Position numbers and translations under genes: made by a program
Shown: positions 1 through 5,993 of the stretch, piece after piece
Layout: every line of letters begins with the position of its first letter
Numbering within the stretch: position 1 is the first letter of the stretch
The notes under the pieces: model-generated
Told to the model about the DNA's origin: nothing
The model's input: the letters and a program-made list of their open reading frames with translations, nothing else
Databases searched by the model: none
Origin: Gammaproteobacteria bacterium
Lineage (GTDB): Bacteria > Pseudomonadota > Gammaproteobacteria > Poriferisulfidales > Oxydemutatoraceae
Direction of reading: 5' to 3'
Assembly (NCBI GenBank): GCA_007570905.1
Contig: RKSI01000060.1
Coordinates: 1 to 5,995 of the forward strand
DNA: 5,995 bases

Positions 1-440
1 GGGCAGCGGATGTTCTCGAAGTTGATCAGCACGGTGTTATACGACAGCGTCGGCGTGCGCACGCGGTGGCGGCGCAACCATTCATACTGAATGTCGTAGG
101 CCTGCAATTCGCGCGCTTTCCAGGTCAGGCAGTCGTTGACCATCGTCGGCGCCTGCATCTGGTGCTGCACATAATGAACCAGTTCGTGCAGCAGCACGCT
201 GCGCGCGTGCGGGTTGTTGATGAAGTCCTGGCTGTCGGCCAGATAGACGCGCTTGTCGATGTTGGAAAACCAGCCATAGACATTGCAGTCCCGCCCGCCG
301 CAGGCCATGCGCGCCAGTTCGGTCTGCGGGATGACGCGGATTTCCGGCGCCTCGAAGTTTATGCCGACGGTGCCGGTCATGGACTGCACGAACAGCATCA
401 GCGCCGTGATGATTTTGCCTTGCGCCGCAAGCAGTTCCAT
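1..440 (-). CDS. Putative HExxH zinc metalloprotease, DUF6647-like (3' end beyond the window)
   Basis: The visible 146 codons contain HELVHYVQ at residues 85-92, a zincin motif in which H85 and H89 would bind zinc and E86 would activate water. A helix about 20 residues later (RELQAYDIQYEW, 110-121) has E111 in a plausible place for a third, gluzincin-type ligand. The arrangement recalls small proteins annotated as DUF6647, but I make that assignment from memory of the motif and the family name is uncertain. Residues 10-23 are fairly hydrophobic, yet there is no basic n-region, so export is unclear. C47 and C52 are close enough for a disulfide. ATG at 440 is the only ATG, GTG or TTG start after the in-frame stop at 480-482; its ribosome binding site is weak. 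It starts 39 nt after the SoxYZ-like gene on the same strand and is probably co-transcribed with it. The substrate is unknown. The C-terminus lies beyond position 1. Confidence 0.7.
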   Translation of the reverse strand, partial: MELLAAQGKIITALMLFVQSMTGTVGINFEAPEIRVIPQTELARMACGGRDCNVYGWFSNIDKRVYLADSQDFINNPHARSVLLHELVHYVQHQMQAPTMVNDCLTWKARELQAYDIQYEWLRRHRVRTPTLSYNTVLINFENIRC

Positions 441-471
441 GTTGCCGCCGCCGATGCCGCCCCCGGTTGCG

Positions 472-499
472 GGCCGGTTTCAGGCGGATGAAACCGGCC
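472..499 (-). repeat. Perfect inverted repeat (RNA hairpin) over the carrier gene's stop codon
   Basis: GGCCGGTTTC at 472-481 is the exact reverse complement of GAAACCGGCC at 490-499, giving a 10-bp stem with an 8-nt loop. On the minus-strand transcript the hairpin includes the last codons and the stop (480-482) of the SoxYZ-like gene and ends 31 nt before the next start codon. No T-run follows it in the direction of transcription, so it is not a standard intrinsic terminator. It could protect the upstream mRNA end, attenuate expression of the downstream protease gene, or be incidental. The repeat is seen directly; its role is inference. Confidence 0.7.
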
Positions 500-1301
500 A
501 GGTCGCGGTGTAGATTTTCTGGCGGGAATCCACCGCCTTCGCCTGCAGGATGTCGTCGTCCCGCTTCGGCTTGTAGGAGAAATCAAAACTGGGGTTCTGG
601 CTGAAAGTGATGTCGCCCTTCACCGCGAACACCTGCTCGCCGTCGGCGTTGGCAATCTCCACGGTCTCAATGTAGTGCGGCGGAATGAAGAGCATGGATA
701 TCTGGTCCATCTGCATCCCGGAATTGTTGGGGTGCAGCACCGACAACTGAAAGCCGCGCGCGTCGCCGTCGCCTGCGGCGCCCTTGCGCGCCAGTTCCAT
801 GCGGCCCATCGTCAGTTTCGCCATCGGGTCATTGTCCATCGGCGGCGCCGAACAGCCGCCGGACGCCTTGACGAACGCTTTGTTCATAAACAGTTCGCCG
901 CGGTTGGTTTCGGAAATCACGCGCACATGGCTGTATTCGTTGACGCGGATGCGGGTGCCGATTTCCGCCGTGCCGTTGCGCGGCGACAGCGTGAACACGC
1001 CGCCGACCGGCGACGGGTTTTTGTCCACCACGAGGTAGTGCTTGCGGATGAAGTAGTCGTCCCTTTGCGGCGCGGCGGGAACAATCCGCACCGACACATC
1101 GCCGCCGTTGGCCGGGCGAACCGGCGCCTCCAGTTTGACGAAGTCGCTGCCGTCGAGCACCGGCCTGTCCTGGAAAAGAAATTCGCGCACCTCGCGCCAC
1201 GCCTGGCCGTCGTCTTCGGCGAAAGCGGGCCGCAACTTCAGCGCCGCAGCAGCGGCTACTCCCGAAGCCAGAAATCCGCGGCGTGTGATGGTTGTTGACA
1301 T
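480..1301 (-). CDS. Tat-exported SoxYZ-like sulfur-carrier fusion, quinoprotein dehydrogenase-associated type
   Basis: This 273-residue protein begins with a Tat-like leader: RRGFLA at 7-12, a hydrophobic alanine-rich stretch, and a likely cleavage after AFA (residue 28). A SoxY-like immunoglobulin-fold domain follows (about 35-148), then a SoxZ-like domain (about 160-265). Between them sits SGGCSAP, with C150 as the only cysteine. It matches the GGCGG swinging arm that carries sulfur intermediates at the C-terminus of true SoxY, but here it is internal because the SoxZ part is fused behind it. This architecture fits the family called quinoprotein dehydrogenase-associated SoxYZ-like carrier, usually found near PQQ-dependent methanol or ethanol dehydrogenases. 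Its exact cargo is not established. No other sox gene and no quinoprotein is in the window. ATG 1301 is chosen because GGAGG lies 7 nt upstream and the Tat leader starts there. Longer in-frame starts, up to 1673, would run over the divergent gene. The protease gene follows 39 nt later. Confidence 0.85.
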   Translation of the reverse strand: MSTTITRRGFLASGVAAAAALKLRPAFAEDDGQAWREVREFLFQDRPVLDGSDFVKLEAPVRPANGGDVSVRIVPAAPQRDDYFIRKHYLVVDKNPSPVGGVFTLSPRNGTAEIGTRIRVNEYSHVRVISETNRGELFMNKAFVKASGGCSAPPMDNDPMAKLTMGRMELARKGAAGDGDARGFQLSVLHPNNSGMQMDQISMLFIPPHYIETVEIANADGEQVFAVKGDITFSQNPSFDFSYKPKRDDDILQAKAVDSRQKIYTATWPVSSA

Positions 1302-1308
1302 TGAATTG

Positions 1309-1313
1309 CCTCC
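1309..1313 (-). promoter_or_regulatory. Ribosome binding site of the SoxYZ-like gene
   Basis: On the minus strand GGAGG sits 7 nt before the ATG at 1301. It is what fixes this start against the longer in-frame possibilities upstream. Confidence 0.85.
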
Positions 1314-1337
1314 AAATAGAAATAGGTAATGCGGTGT

Positions 1338-1364
1338 ATTATAGCACGAAGACGCGCTTGTCCA
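1338..1364 (-). promoter_or_regulatory. Sigma-70 extended -10 promoter of the SoxYZ-like gene
   Basis: Read on the minus strand, TGCTATAAT (1338-1346) is a perfect extended -10 element. The best -35 is TGGACA (1359-1364), with a short 15-bp spacer; CTGGAC one base further out would give 16. The extended -10 can make up for a poor -35. Transcription would start near 1331, leaving a 5' leader of about 30 nt that contains the ribosome binding site. The AT-rich patch stands out from the GC-rich surroundings. Confidence 0.65.
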
Positions 1365-1523
1365 GCCTCGCCGTTGCGGGGCAAATACTCGCGCTATTTC
1401 AACCACTTGGCGGAGAAAACATGCGGCGAAACAAGCTCCACAAGACGACTGCGGCCCGCGTTGAACTGACGCGCAAGCCAGGTTGAACCGCGCCCGCCGC
1501 GCGACAGCGACAGGCCGGTTTTG

Positions 1524-2516
1524 ATGAACAGGAGGCGTTTTTTGGGCATGGCGGCAAGTTCCATCATCGCGGCGGCGGCGGGCGGCGGTCGCGCCGGCGC
1601 CGCAGGCGCACGCCGTGCCGCGGCGGTTGTGACCGACCCGCTGTTTGTCGAGCACTGGCTGGAAGAGGGCCACCCCGAATCACCGGCGCGCTACCGGGCG
1701 GTCATCGCCGGCCTGGAACAAGGCGGCCTGCTGGCAAAGACCGCGGCGCTGGCGCCCGCCACCGATGTGGATCCCGCGGTGCTGGCGGTTCATACACAAG
1801 AGCATCTCCGCCAAATCCGCGGCCTTTACGGCCGTTCGCACGAGGTCGCGCTGCGCGCCGTCGGCGCCGGCATCGCCGGCGTGCGCGCGGTCTGCGACGG
1901 GGGCGCGGCGCGCGTGTTCTGCGCGACCCGCCCGCCCGGCCACCACGCGCTGAACACCGGGCGCGAGGAGGGCTTTTGCTTCTACAACACGGTGGCCATC
2001 GCCGCCCGTTACGCGCAAAAGCAATACGGCCTCGGAAAAATCCTGATTGTGGATTGGGACTACCACCACGGCAACGGCACCGAGGCCGCGTTCTATGAAG
2101 ACCCGTCGGTGCTGTTCTTCTCCACCCACGATGCCCGCGCCTACCCCGGCACCGGCAGCCCGGCGCGCAAGGGCGAAGGCCGCGGGCGGGGCTATAACAT
2201 CAATGTCCATCTGGACTGCGGCGCGCAAGACGCCGACATCATCGCCGCCTTCGAGCGCTTTCTGCTGCCGGCGGCGCACCGCTTCCGGCCCGACCTGGTG
2301 CTGGTGTCGGCGGGGTTTGACAGCCGCAAGGACGATTTGCTCGGCTGCTTTGACATCACCGACGACGGCTTCACGCGCCTGACGCGCATCGTCCGCGAAC
2401 TGGCCGACGAACACTGCGGCGGACGCCTTGTGTCACTGCTGGAAGGCGGCTACAGCCTGCCCGGCCTCGCCGCCTCCGCCACCGCCCATGTAGCCGCGCT
2501 GGCGGCGCCTGCGTAG
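1524..2516 (+). CDS. Histone deacetylase-superfamily zinc amidohydrolase with Tat-like leader
   Basis: This 330-residue protein has the arginase/deacetylase fold signatures of bacterial class II HDAC-like enzymes, which hydrolyse acetyl-amide bonds in acetyl-lysine, acetylpolyamines or small amides. RPPGHH (136-141) supplies the tandem active-site histidines H140/H141. DWDYHHGNG (177-185) gives zinc ligands D179 and H181, and SAGFD (262-266) gives the third, D266. LEGGYS contains Y310, the transition-state tyrosine. YPGTGSP (207-213) and GFCFYNT (150-156) are typical loops. All catalytic positions look intact and the length is normal. The N-terminus, MNRRRFLGMA plus an Ala/Gly-rich hydrophobic run to about residue 30, resembles a Tat signal, which is unusual because most relatives are cytoplasmic. 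ATG 1524 gives this leader. TTG 1521 is also in frame but no better, and the ribosome binding site is weak (AGG 9 nt upstream). It is divergent from the SoxYZ-like gene and 222 nt ahead of the transporter. The substrate is unknown; an acetylpolyamine or similar amide is possible. Confidence 0.88.
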   Translation: MNRRRFLGMAASSIIAAAAGGGRAGAAGARRAAAVVTDPLFVEHWLEEGHPESPARYRAVIAGLEQGGLLAKTAALAPATDVDPAVLAVHTQEHLRQIRGLYGRSHEVALRAVGAGIAGVRAVCDGGAARVFCATRPPGHHALNTGREEGFCFYNTVAIAARYAQKQYGLGKILIVDWDYHHGNGTEAAFYEDPSVLFFSTHDARAYPGTGSPARKGEGRGRGYNINVHLDCGAQDADIIAAFERFLLPAAHRFRPDLVLVSAGFDSRKDDLLGCFDITDDGFTRLTRIVRELADEHCGGRLVSLLEGGYSLPGLAASATAHVAALAAPA

Positions 2517-2598
2517 GGCCGGTTTCCGCCGCCGGGCGCCGCAATGCAGCGTGCCTGCCCGCAGCCCGGCGCAGTGCCGATGATGGCCGCGCCGCCCG

Positions 2599-2664
2599 CC
2601 GCCAGGCACGCCACAGCGCCCGTCACAAGGCCCGCCAGGCACGCCGCAAGGCCCGTTGCGCCGC
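2599..2664. repeat. Two imperfect 33-bp tandem repeat units in the spacer
   Basis: Units at 2599-2631 and 2632-2664 match at 25 of 33 positions by my alignment. They begin with an identical 14-mer, CCGCCAGGCACGCC. A second shared word, CAAGGCCCG, recurs at 2626-2634 and 2647-2655. The repeats lie in the 222-bp gap between the amidohydrolase and transporter genes. They may be a small slipped duplication or a decayed remnant of a longer repeat; no function is visible. Confidence 0.6.
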
Positions 2665-2738
2665 CCGTGTACACCGCCTGCAATATGTGCTAATCTATAT
2701 GCCTTTTCGGGGGGTTCGCCACCCGACGGGACAACTCA

Positions 2739-4439
2739 ATGAGCGGATTTTTCTCCAAGGAGAGCATCATCGCCGGGCCGGGCTTCAACCGCTGGCGGGT
2801 GCCGCCGGCATCTATGGGCATCCACCTGTGCATCGGCTCGGTCTATGCGTGGAGCATCTACAACCCGGCGCTGACAAAAGTGGTGGGCGTGGCCGCTTCC
2901 AGCGCCGACGACTGGTCGCTCGGCGAAGTCGTGTGGATTTTCACCGTCTCCATCCTGGCTCTCGGACTGGCCGCGGCGTTCGCCGGCAAATGGCTTGAGG
3001 AAGTCGGCCCGCGCACTGTCGGCATCGTCGCCGCCAGTTGCTGGGGCGGCGGCTACCTGGTCGGCAGCCTCGGCATCCTGACGCACCAGTTGTGGCTGGT
3101 GTATCTCGGCTACGGCGTCATCGGCGGCGCCGGCCTGGGGCTGGGCTATGTGTCGCCGGTCAGCACGCTGATACGCTGGTTTCCCGACCGCCGCGGCATG
3201 GCGACCGGCATGGCCATCATGGGCTTCGGCGGCGGCGCGATGCTGGCGACGCCGCTGAAAGAGTATTTCCTGACCAAATTCTACCGCGCGCCCGACTACC
3301 TCGGCCCGGTCGCCGACATGGAACTGGTGACCGAGGCGGGCCGGCGTTTCGTCGAGATTGGCGGCGAGATGAAAGAAGTCGTCGTCGTCGGCGCCGGCGA
3401 GGTGGCCAACATGATAGTTCCCGGCGACGCCGGCGTGTACCTGCTCGGCACCGGTTCGGTCGGCGCCGCCGGCACCTTTCTTGTGATGGGGCTGATTTAC
3501 TTCGCGGTGATGATAGTCGCCGCGCTGAGTTACCGGCTGCCGGCGAAGGACTGGAAACCGGAGGGGTGGACGCCGCCGAGCGCCGAGGCCGCCGCCAAAA
3601 AAATGATGACGCATGAAAATGTGCACATCGACCAGGCGCTGAAAACCCCGCAATTCTGGCAACTGTGGATAGTGCTGTGCTTCAATGTGACGGCGGGCAT
3701 CGGCGTCATCGGCGTCGCCAAGACCATGGTCGTCGAGATTTTCGGCACCACGCTGCCCAACATCGTGGACGGCGCCTTCGCCGCCGCATATGTGCTGATG
3801 ATCAGCGTTTTCAACATGATAGGTCGTCTGCTGTGGGCCGGTTCGTCCGATTACATCGGGCGCAAAAACACCTACTGGATCTTTTTCGTCGGCGGCATCC
3901 TGCTTTACCTGTCGGTGCCGTACACCGCGCACCAGGTCAGCGTCAACCCGGCGGTGTTCTGGCTGGTGTTATTCTACGCGGCGACGATGATAATCTTCAC
4001 TTTCTACGGCGGCGGCTTTGCGACCATTCCCGCCTACCTGGCCGACATCTTCGGCACGCACCATGTCGGCGGCATACACGGGCGGCTGCTGACGGCCTGG
4101 AGCGCCGCCGGCATTTTCGGCCCGCTCGCCATCACCACGCTGCGCCAGTACTCGCTGAGCGACGCGATTCACGAGATGGCGGCGAAAATCAGCCCCGAGA
4201 AGTTCGCCGAGACCTTCGGCGCGGGCATCGGCCAATTGGACCTGCTGATAGAGAAAAAGACCGTTACGCTGGCCAAACTGCTTGAAATCGCGCCGCCCGG
4301 CACGATAGACCCGACGCCGGGCCTGTATAATAGTACAATGTATCTGATGGCGTTCCTGCTGTTTCTGGCACTGATTTCCAATGCGCTGATGAAGCCGGTT
4401 CATTCCAGCCATCATATGGAAGGGGAGCGGCAAACATAG
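2739..4439 (+). CDS. OFA-family (oxalate/formate antiporter-like) MFS transporter
   Basis: This 566-residue inner-membrane protein has about 12 predicted membrane segments. OFA features are FNRWRVPPASMG leading into helix 1 (16-27), an MFS motif-A loop GKWLEEVGPR (83-92), YVSP plus RWFPDRRG after helix 4 (137-153), a second motif-A-like stretch GRLLWAGSSDYIGRK (362-376), and ADIFGTHHVGGIHGR before helix 11 (435-449). The family exchanges or imports small carboxylates such as oxalate, formate or lactate. This protein is longer than the roughly 420 residues of OxlT because of extra loops at about 175-240 and 468-531, both predicted periplasmic. Where many OFA proteins have a lysine in helix 11, this one reads TAWSAAG (452-458), so oxalate is doubtful and the substrate is unassigned. 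ATG 2739 has only a weak GACGGG upstream. The aldehyde dehydrogenase gene starts 45 nt after the stop, so the two are probably co-transcribed. No clear promoter was found upstream, only AT-rich TAATCTATAT at 2691-2700. Confidence 0.88.
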   Translation: MSGFFSKESIIAGPGFNRWRVPPASMGIHLCIGSVYAWSIYNPALTKVVGVAASSADDWSLGEVVWIFTVSILALGLAAAFAGKWLEEVGPRTVGIVAASCWGGGYLVGSLGILTHQLWLVYLGYGVIGGAGLGLGYVSPVSTLIRWFPDRRGMATGMAIMGFGGGAMLATPLKEYFLTKFYRAPDYLGPVADMELVTEAGRRFVEIGGEMKEVVVVGAGEVANMIVPGDAGVYLLGTGSVGAAGTFLVMGLIYFAVMIVAALSYRLPAKDWKPEGWTPPSAEAAAKKMMTHENVHIDQALKTPQFWQLWIVLCFNVTAGIGVIGVAKTMVVEIFGTTLPNIVDGAFAAAYVLMISVFNMIGRLLWAGSSDYIGRKNTYWIFFVGGILLYLSVPYTAHQVSVNPAVFWLVLFYAATMIIFTFYGGGFATIPAYLADIFGTHHVGGIHGRLLTAWSAAGIFGPLAITTLRQYSLSDAIHEMAAKISPEKFAETFGAGIGQLDLLIEKKTVTLAKLLEIAPPGTIDPTPGLYNSTMYLMAFLLFLALISNALMKPVHSSHHMEGERQT

Positions 4440-4472
4440 AGAGCGCCCCGAACAGAATCAACCCAACCCTAT

Positions 4473-4478
4473 GGAGGA
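4473..4478 (+). promoter_or_regulatory. Strong ribosome binding site of the aldehyde dehydrogenase gene
   Basis: GGAGGA lies 6 nt before ATG 4485 and is the best Shine-Dalgarno match on the plus strand here. It contrasts with the weak sites of the two genes upstream and suggests higher translation of the dehydrogenase from a shared message. Confidence 0.85.
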
Positions 4479-4484
4479 GACACT

Positions 4485-5993
4485 ATGAGTGCAACAGCAG
4501 AAGCGGTTGAACTGGAAAGCTACACGCGACGGTTCATCCAGGAGCCAAGAAAGATGCTGATAGGCGGCCAGTGGATGCCGTCGGCGTCTGGCAAAACCTT
4601 CGAGGTGGTCAACCCGGCCACCGAGGAAGTCATCGCGCATGTCGCAGAAGGCGAGGCCGAGGACATCGACCGCGCCGTCAAGGCGGCGCGCAAGGCGTTT
4701 GAATCCGGCGCGTGGCCGGCAATGACGCCGTCGGCGCGCGGCAGGATGATTTCGCGGGTCGGCGACTTGATACTCGACAACCTCGATGAATTCGCCGAAC
4801 TGGAATCTCTCGACAACGGCAAGCCCATCACCATCGCGCGCGTCGCCGATGTGCCGCTGGCGGCTGACATGTTCCATTACATGTCGGGTTGGGCGACCAA
4901 GATGCACGGGCAGACGATACCGCTGTCGGTGCTCTACACGCCCGGCGCGAGTTACCACTCCTACACCAGGCCCGAACCGGTCGGCGTGGTCGGCCAGATT
5001 ATTCCGTGGAATTTCCCGCTGCTGATGGCGGCGTGGAAACTCGCCCCGGCGCTGGCCACCGGTTGCACCGTGGTGCTTAAGGTCGCGGAAGAAACGCCGC
5101 TGTCGGCGCTGCGGCTCGGCGAGGTGCTGCAGGAAGCGGGCATTCCCGACGGCGTCGTGAACATCGTCACCGGTTTCGGCGAGACCGCCGGCGCCGCGCT
5201 GGCGTCGCATTCCGGCGTGGACAAGGTGGCCTTCACCGGCTCAACCGAAGTCGGGCGCCTGATAGTCAAGGCCGCGGCTGCGGACCTGAAAAAGGTGTCG
5301 CTTGAACTGGGCGGCAAGTCGCCGAACATCGTGCTCGACGACGCCGACCTCGACACCGCTATTCCCGGCGCCGCCAACGCGATCTTCTTCAACCACGGCC
5401 AGTGCTGCTGCGCCGGTTCGCGCCTCTACGCCTCCGACAAGATCTTTGACAAGGTCGTCGAGGGCGTCTCCGAGGCGGCGTCGAAGATCAAGGTCGGCCC
5501 GGGCCTCGACCCAGAGACCGAAATGGGGCCGATGGTTTCCAAGATTCAGCACGAGCGCGTCTCGGGCTATCTCGAAGCCGGCGCCGCCGAAGGCGCGCGC
5601 GCCGCGACCGGAGGCCGCAAGAAAGACGGCGCCGGCTACTTCATCGAGCCGACGGTGCTGGTGGACACCAAACAGGACATGAAGGTCAACCAGGAGGAGA
5701 TCTTCGGTCCCGTCGTCACGGCGATGCCGTTCAAGGGCATGGACGAGGAACTGGTGCGCCGCGCCAATGACACCGTTTATGGCCTTGCCGCCGGCATCTG
5801 GACGCGCGATGTCAGCAAGGCGCACACGCTCGCCGCGCAACTGCGCGCCGGCACCGTGTGGGTCAACTGCTACAACATCTTCGACTCGGCGCTGCCGTTC
5901 GGAGGCTACAAGCAGTCCGGCTGGGGCCGCGAGATGGGCGAGGCGGTTCTCGACAACTACACCGAGACCAAGGCCGTCACCATCGGCCTCTGA
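4485..5993 (+). CDS. NAD-dependent aldehyde dehydrogenase (ALDH1/2 or phenylacetaldehyde-dehydrogenase-like)
   Basis: This complete 502-residue cytoplasmic enzyme oxidises an aldehyde to its carboxylic acid. All signature residues are present: PWNFP with oxyanion-hole N176, VLKVAEETPL with cofactor-binding K199 and E202, the FTGSTEVG turn (250-257), LELGGKSP with general base E274, GQCCCAGSR with C308 as the likely nucleophile (middle of three cysteines, as in mammalian ALDH2), and EEIFGPV (404-410). E202, which in ALDH2-type enzymes contacts the adenosine ribose, favours NAD over NADP. The KVAE and CCCAGSR variants point to the ALDH1/2 branch, which includes bacterial phenylacetaldehyde and other broad-range dehydrogenases. 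The precise aldehyde cannot be read from sequence. ATG 4485 has GGAGGA 6 nt upstream. The gene follows the transporter by 45 nt and ends 2 nt before the window edge. A role in oxidising aldehydes from alcohol or amine breakdown is inferred from the neighbours. Confidence 0.95.
   Translation: MSATAEAVELESYTRRFIQEPRKMLIGGQWMPSASGKTFEVVNPATEEVIAHVAEGEAEDIDRAVKAARKAFESGAWPAMTPSARGRMISRVGDLILDNLDEFAELESLDNGKPITIARVADVPLAADMFHYMSGWATKMHGQTIPLSVLYTPGASYHSYTRPEPVGVVGQIIPWNFPLLMAAWKLAPALATGCTVVLKVAEETPLSALRLGEVLQEAGIPDGVVNIVTGFGETAGAALASHSGVDKVAFTGSTEVGRLIVKAAAADLKKVSLELGGKSPNIVLDDADLDTAIPGAANAIFFNHGQCCCAGSRLYASDKIFDKVVEGVSEAASKIKVGPGLDPETEMGPMVSKIQHERVSGYLEAGAAEGARAATGGRKKDGAGYFIEPTVLVDTKQDMKVNQEEIFGPVVTAMPFKGMDEELVRRANDTVYGLAAGIWTRDVSKAHTLAAQLRAGTVWVNCYNIFDSALPFGGYKQSGWGREMGEAVLDNYTETKAVTIGL

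Noticed and set aside
66..491. Plus-strand 141-residue frame at the left end
   Set aside because: The opposite strand encodes the HELVH protein in an open frame from 440 to the edge. The plus frame has no recognisable motif.
1374..1399. Possible rightward promoter TTGCGG ... CTATTT for the amidohydrolase gene
   Set aside because: The spacer is only 14 bp and both hexamers are poor, so it is not better than chance.
1302..1673. In-frame N-terminal extension of the SoxYZ-like gene to 1673
   Set aside because: It would overlap the divergent amidohydrolase gene, contains low-complexity arginine- and alanine-rich sequence, and places the Tat leader in mid-protein. ATG 1301 has a GGAGG site and a promoter directly upstream.
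2450..2683. Minus-strand 77-residue Gly/Ala-rich frame with a membrane-like stretch
   Set aside because: It starts with TTG without a Shine-Dalgarno site, overlaps the amidohydrolase 3' end, and its repeating residues simply reflect the 33-bp DNA repeat.
2656..2700. Possible transporter promoter (TTGCGC with CAATAT or TAATCT)
   Set aside because: Spacings are 19 bp or longer and the -10 matches are weak. The AT-rich patch is noted but not called.
2736..3932. 398-residue minus-strand frame opposite the transporter
   Set aside because: It is rich in His, Arg, Asp and Ala as expected of an antisense shadow in GC-rich DNA, while the plus strand encodes a clear membrane transporter.
4458..5210. 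250-residue minus-strand frame opposite the aldehyde dehydrogenase
   Set aside because: It is a shadow of an unambiguous dehydrogenase gene and has no recognisable domain.
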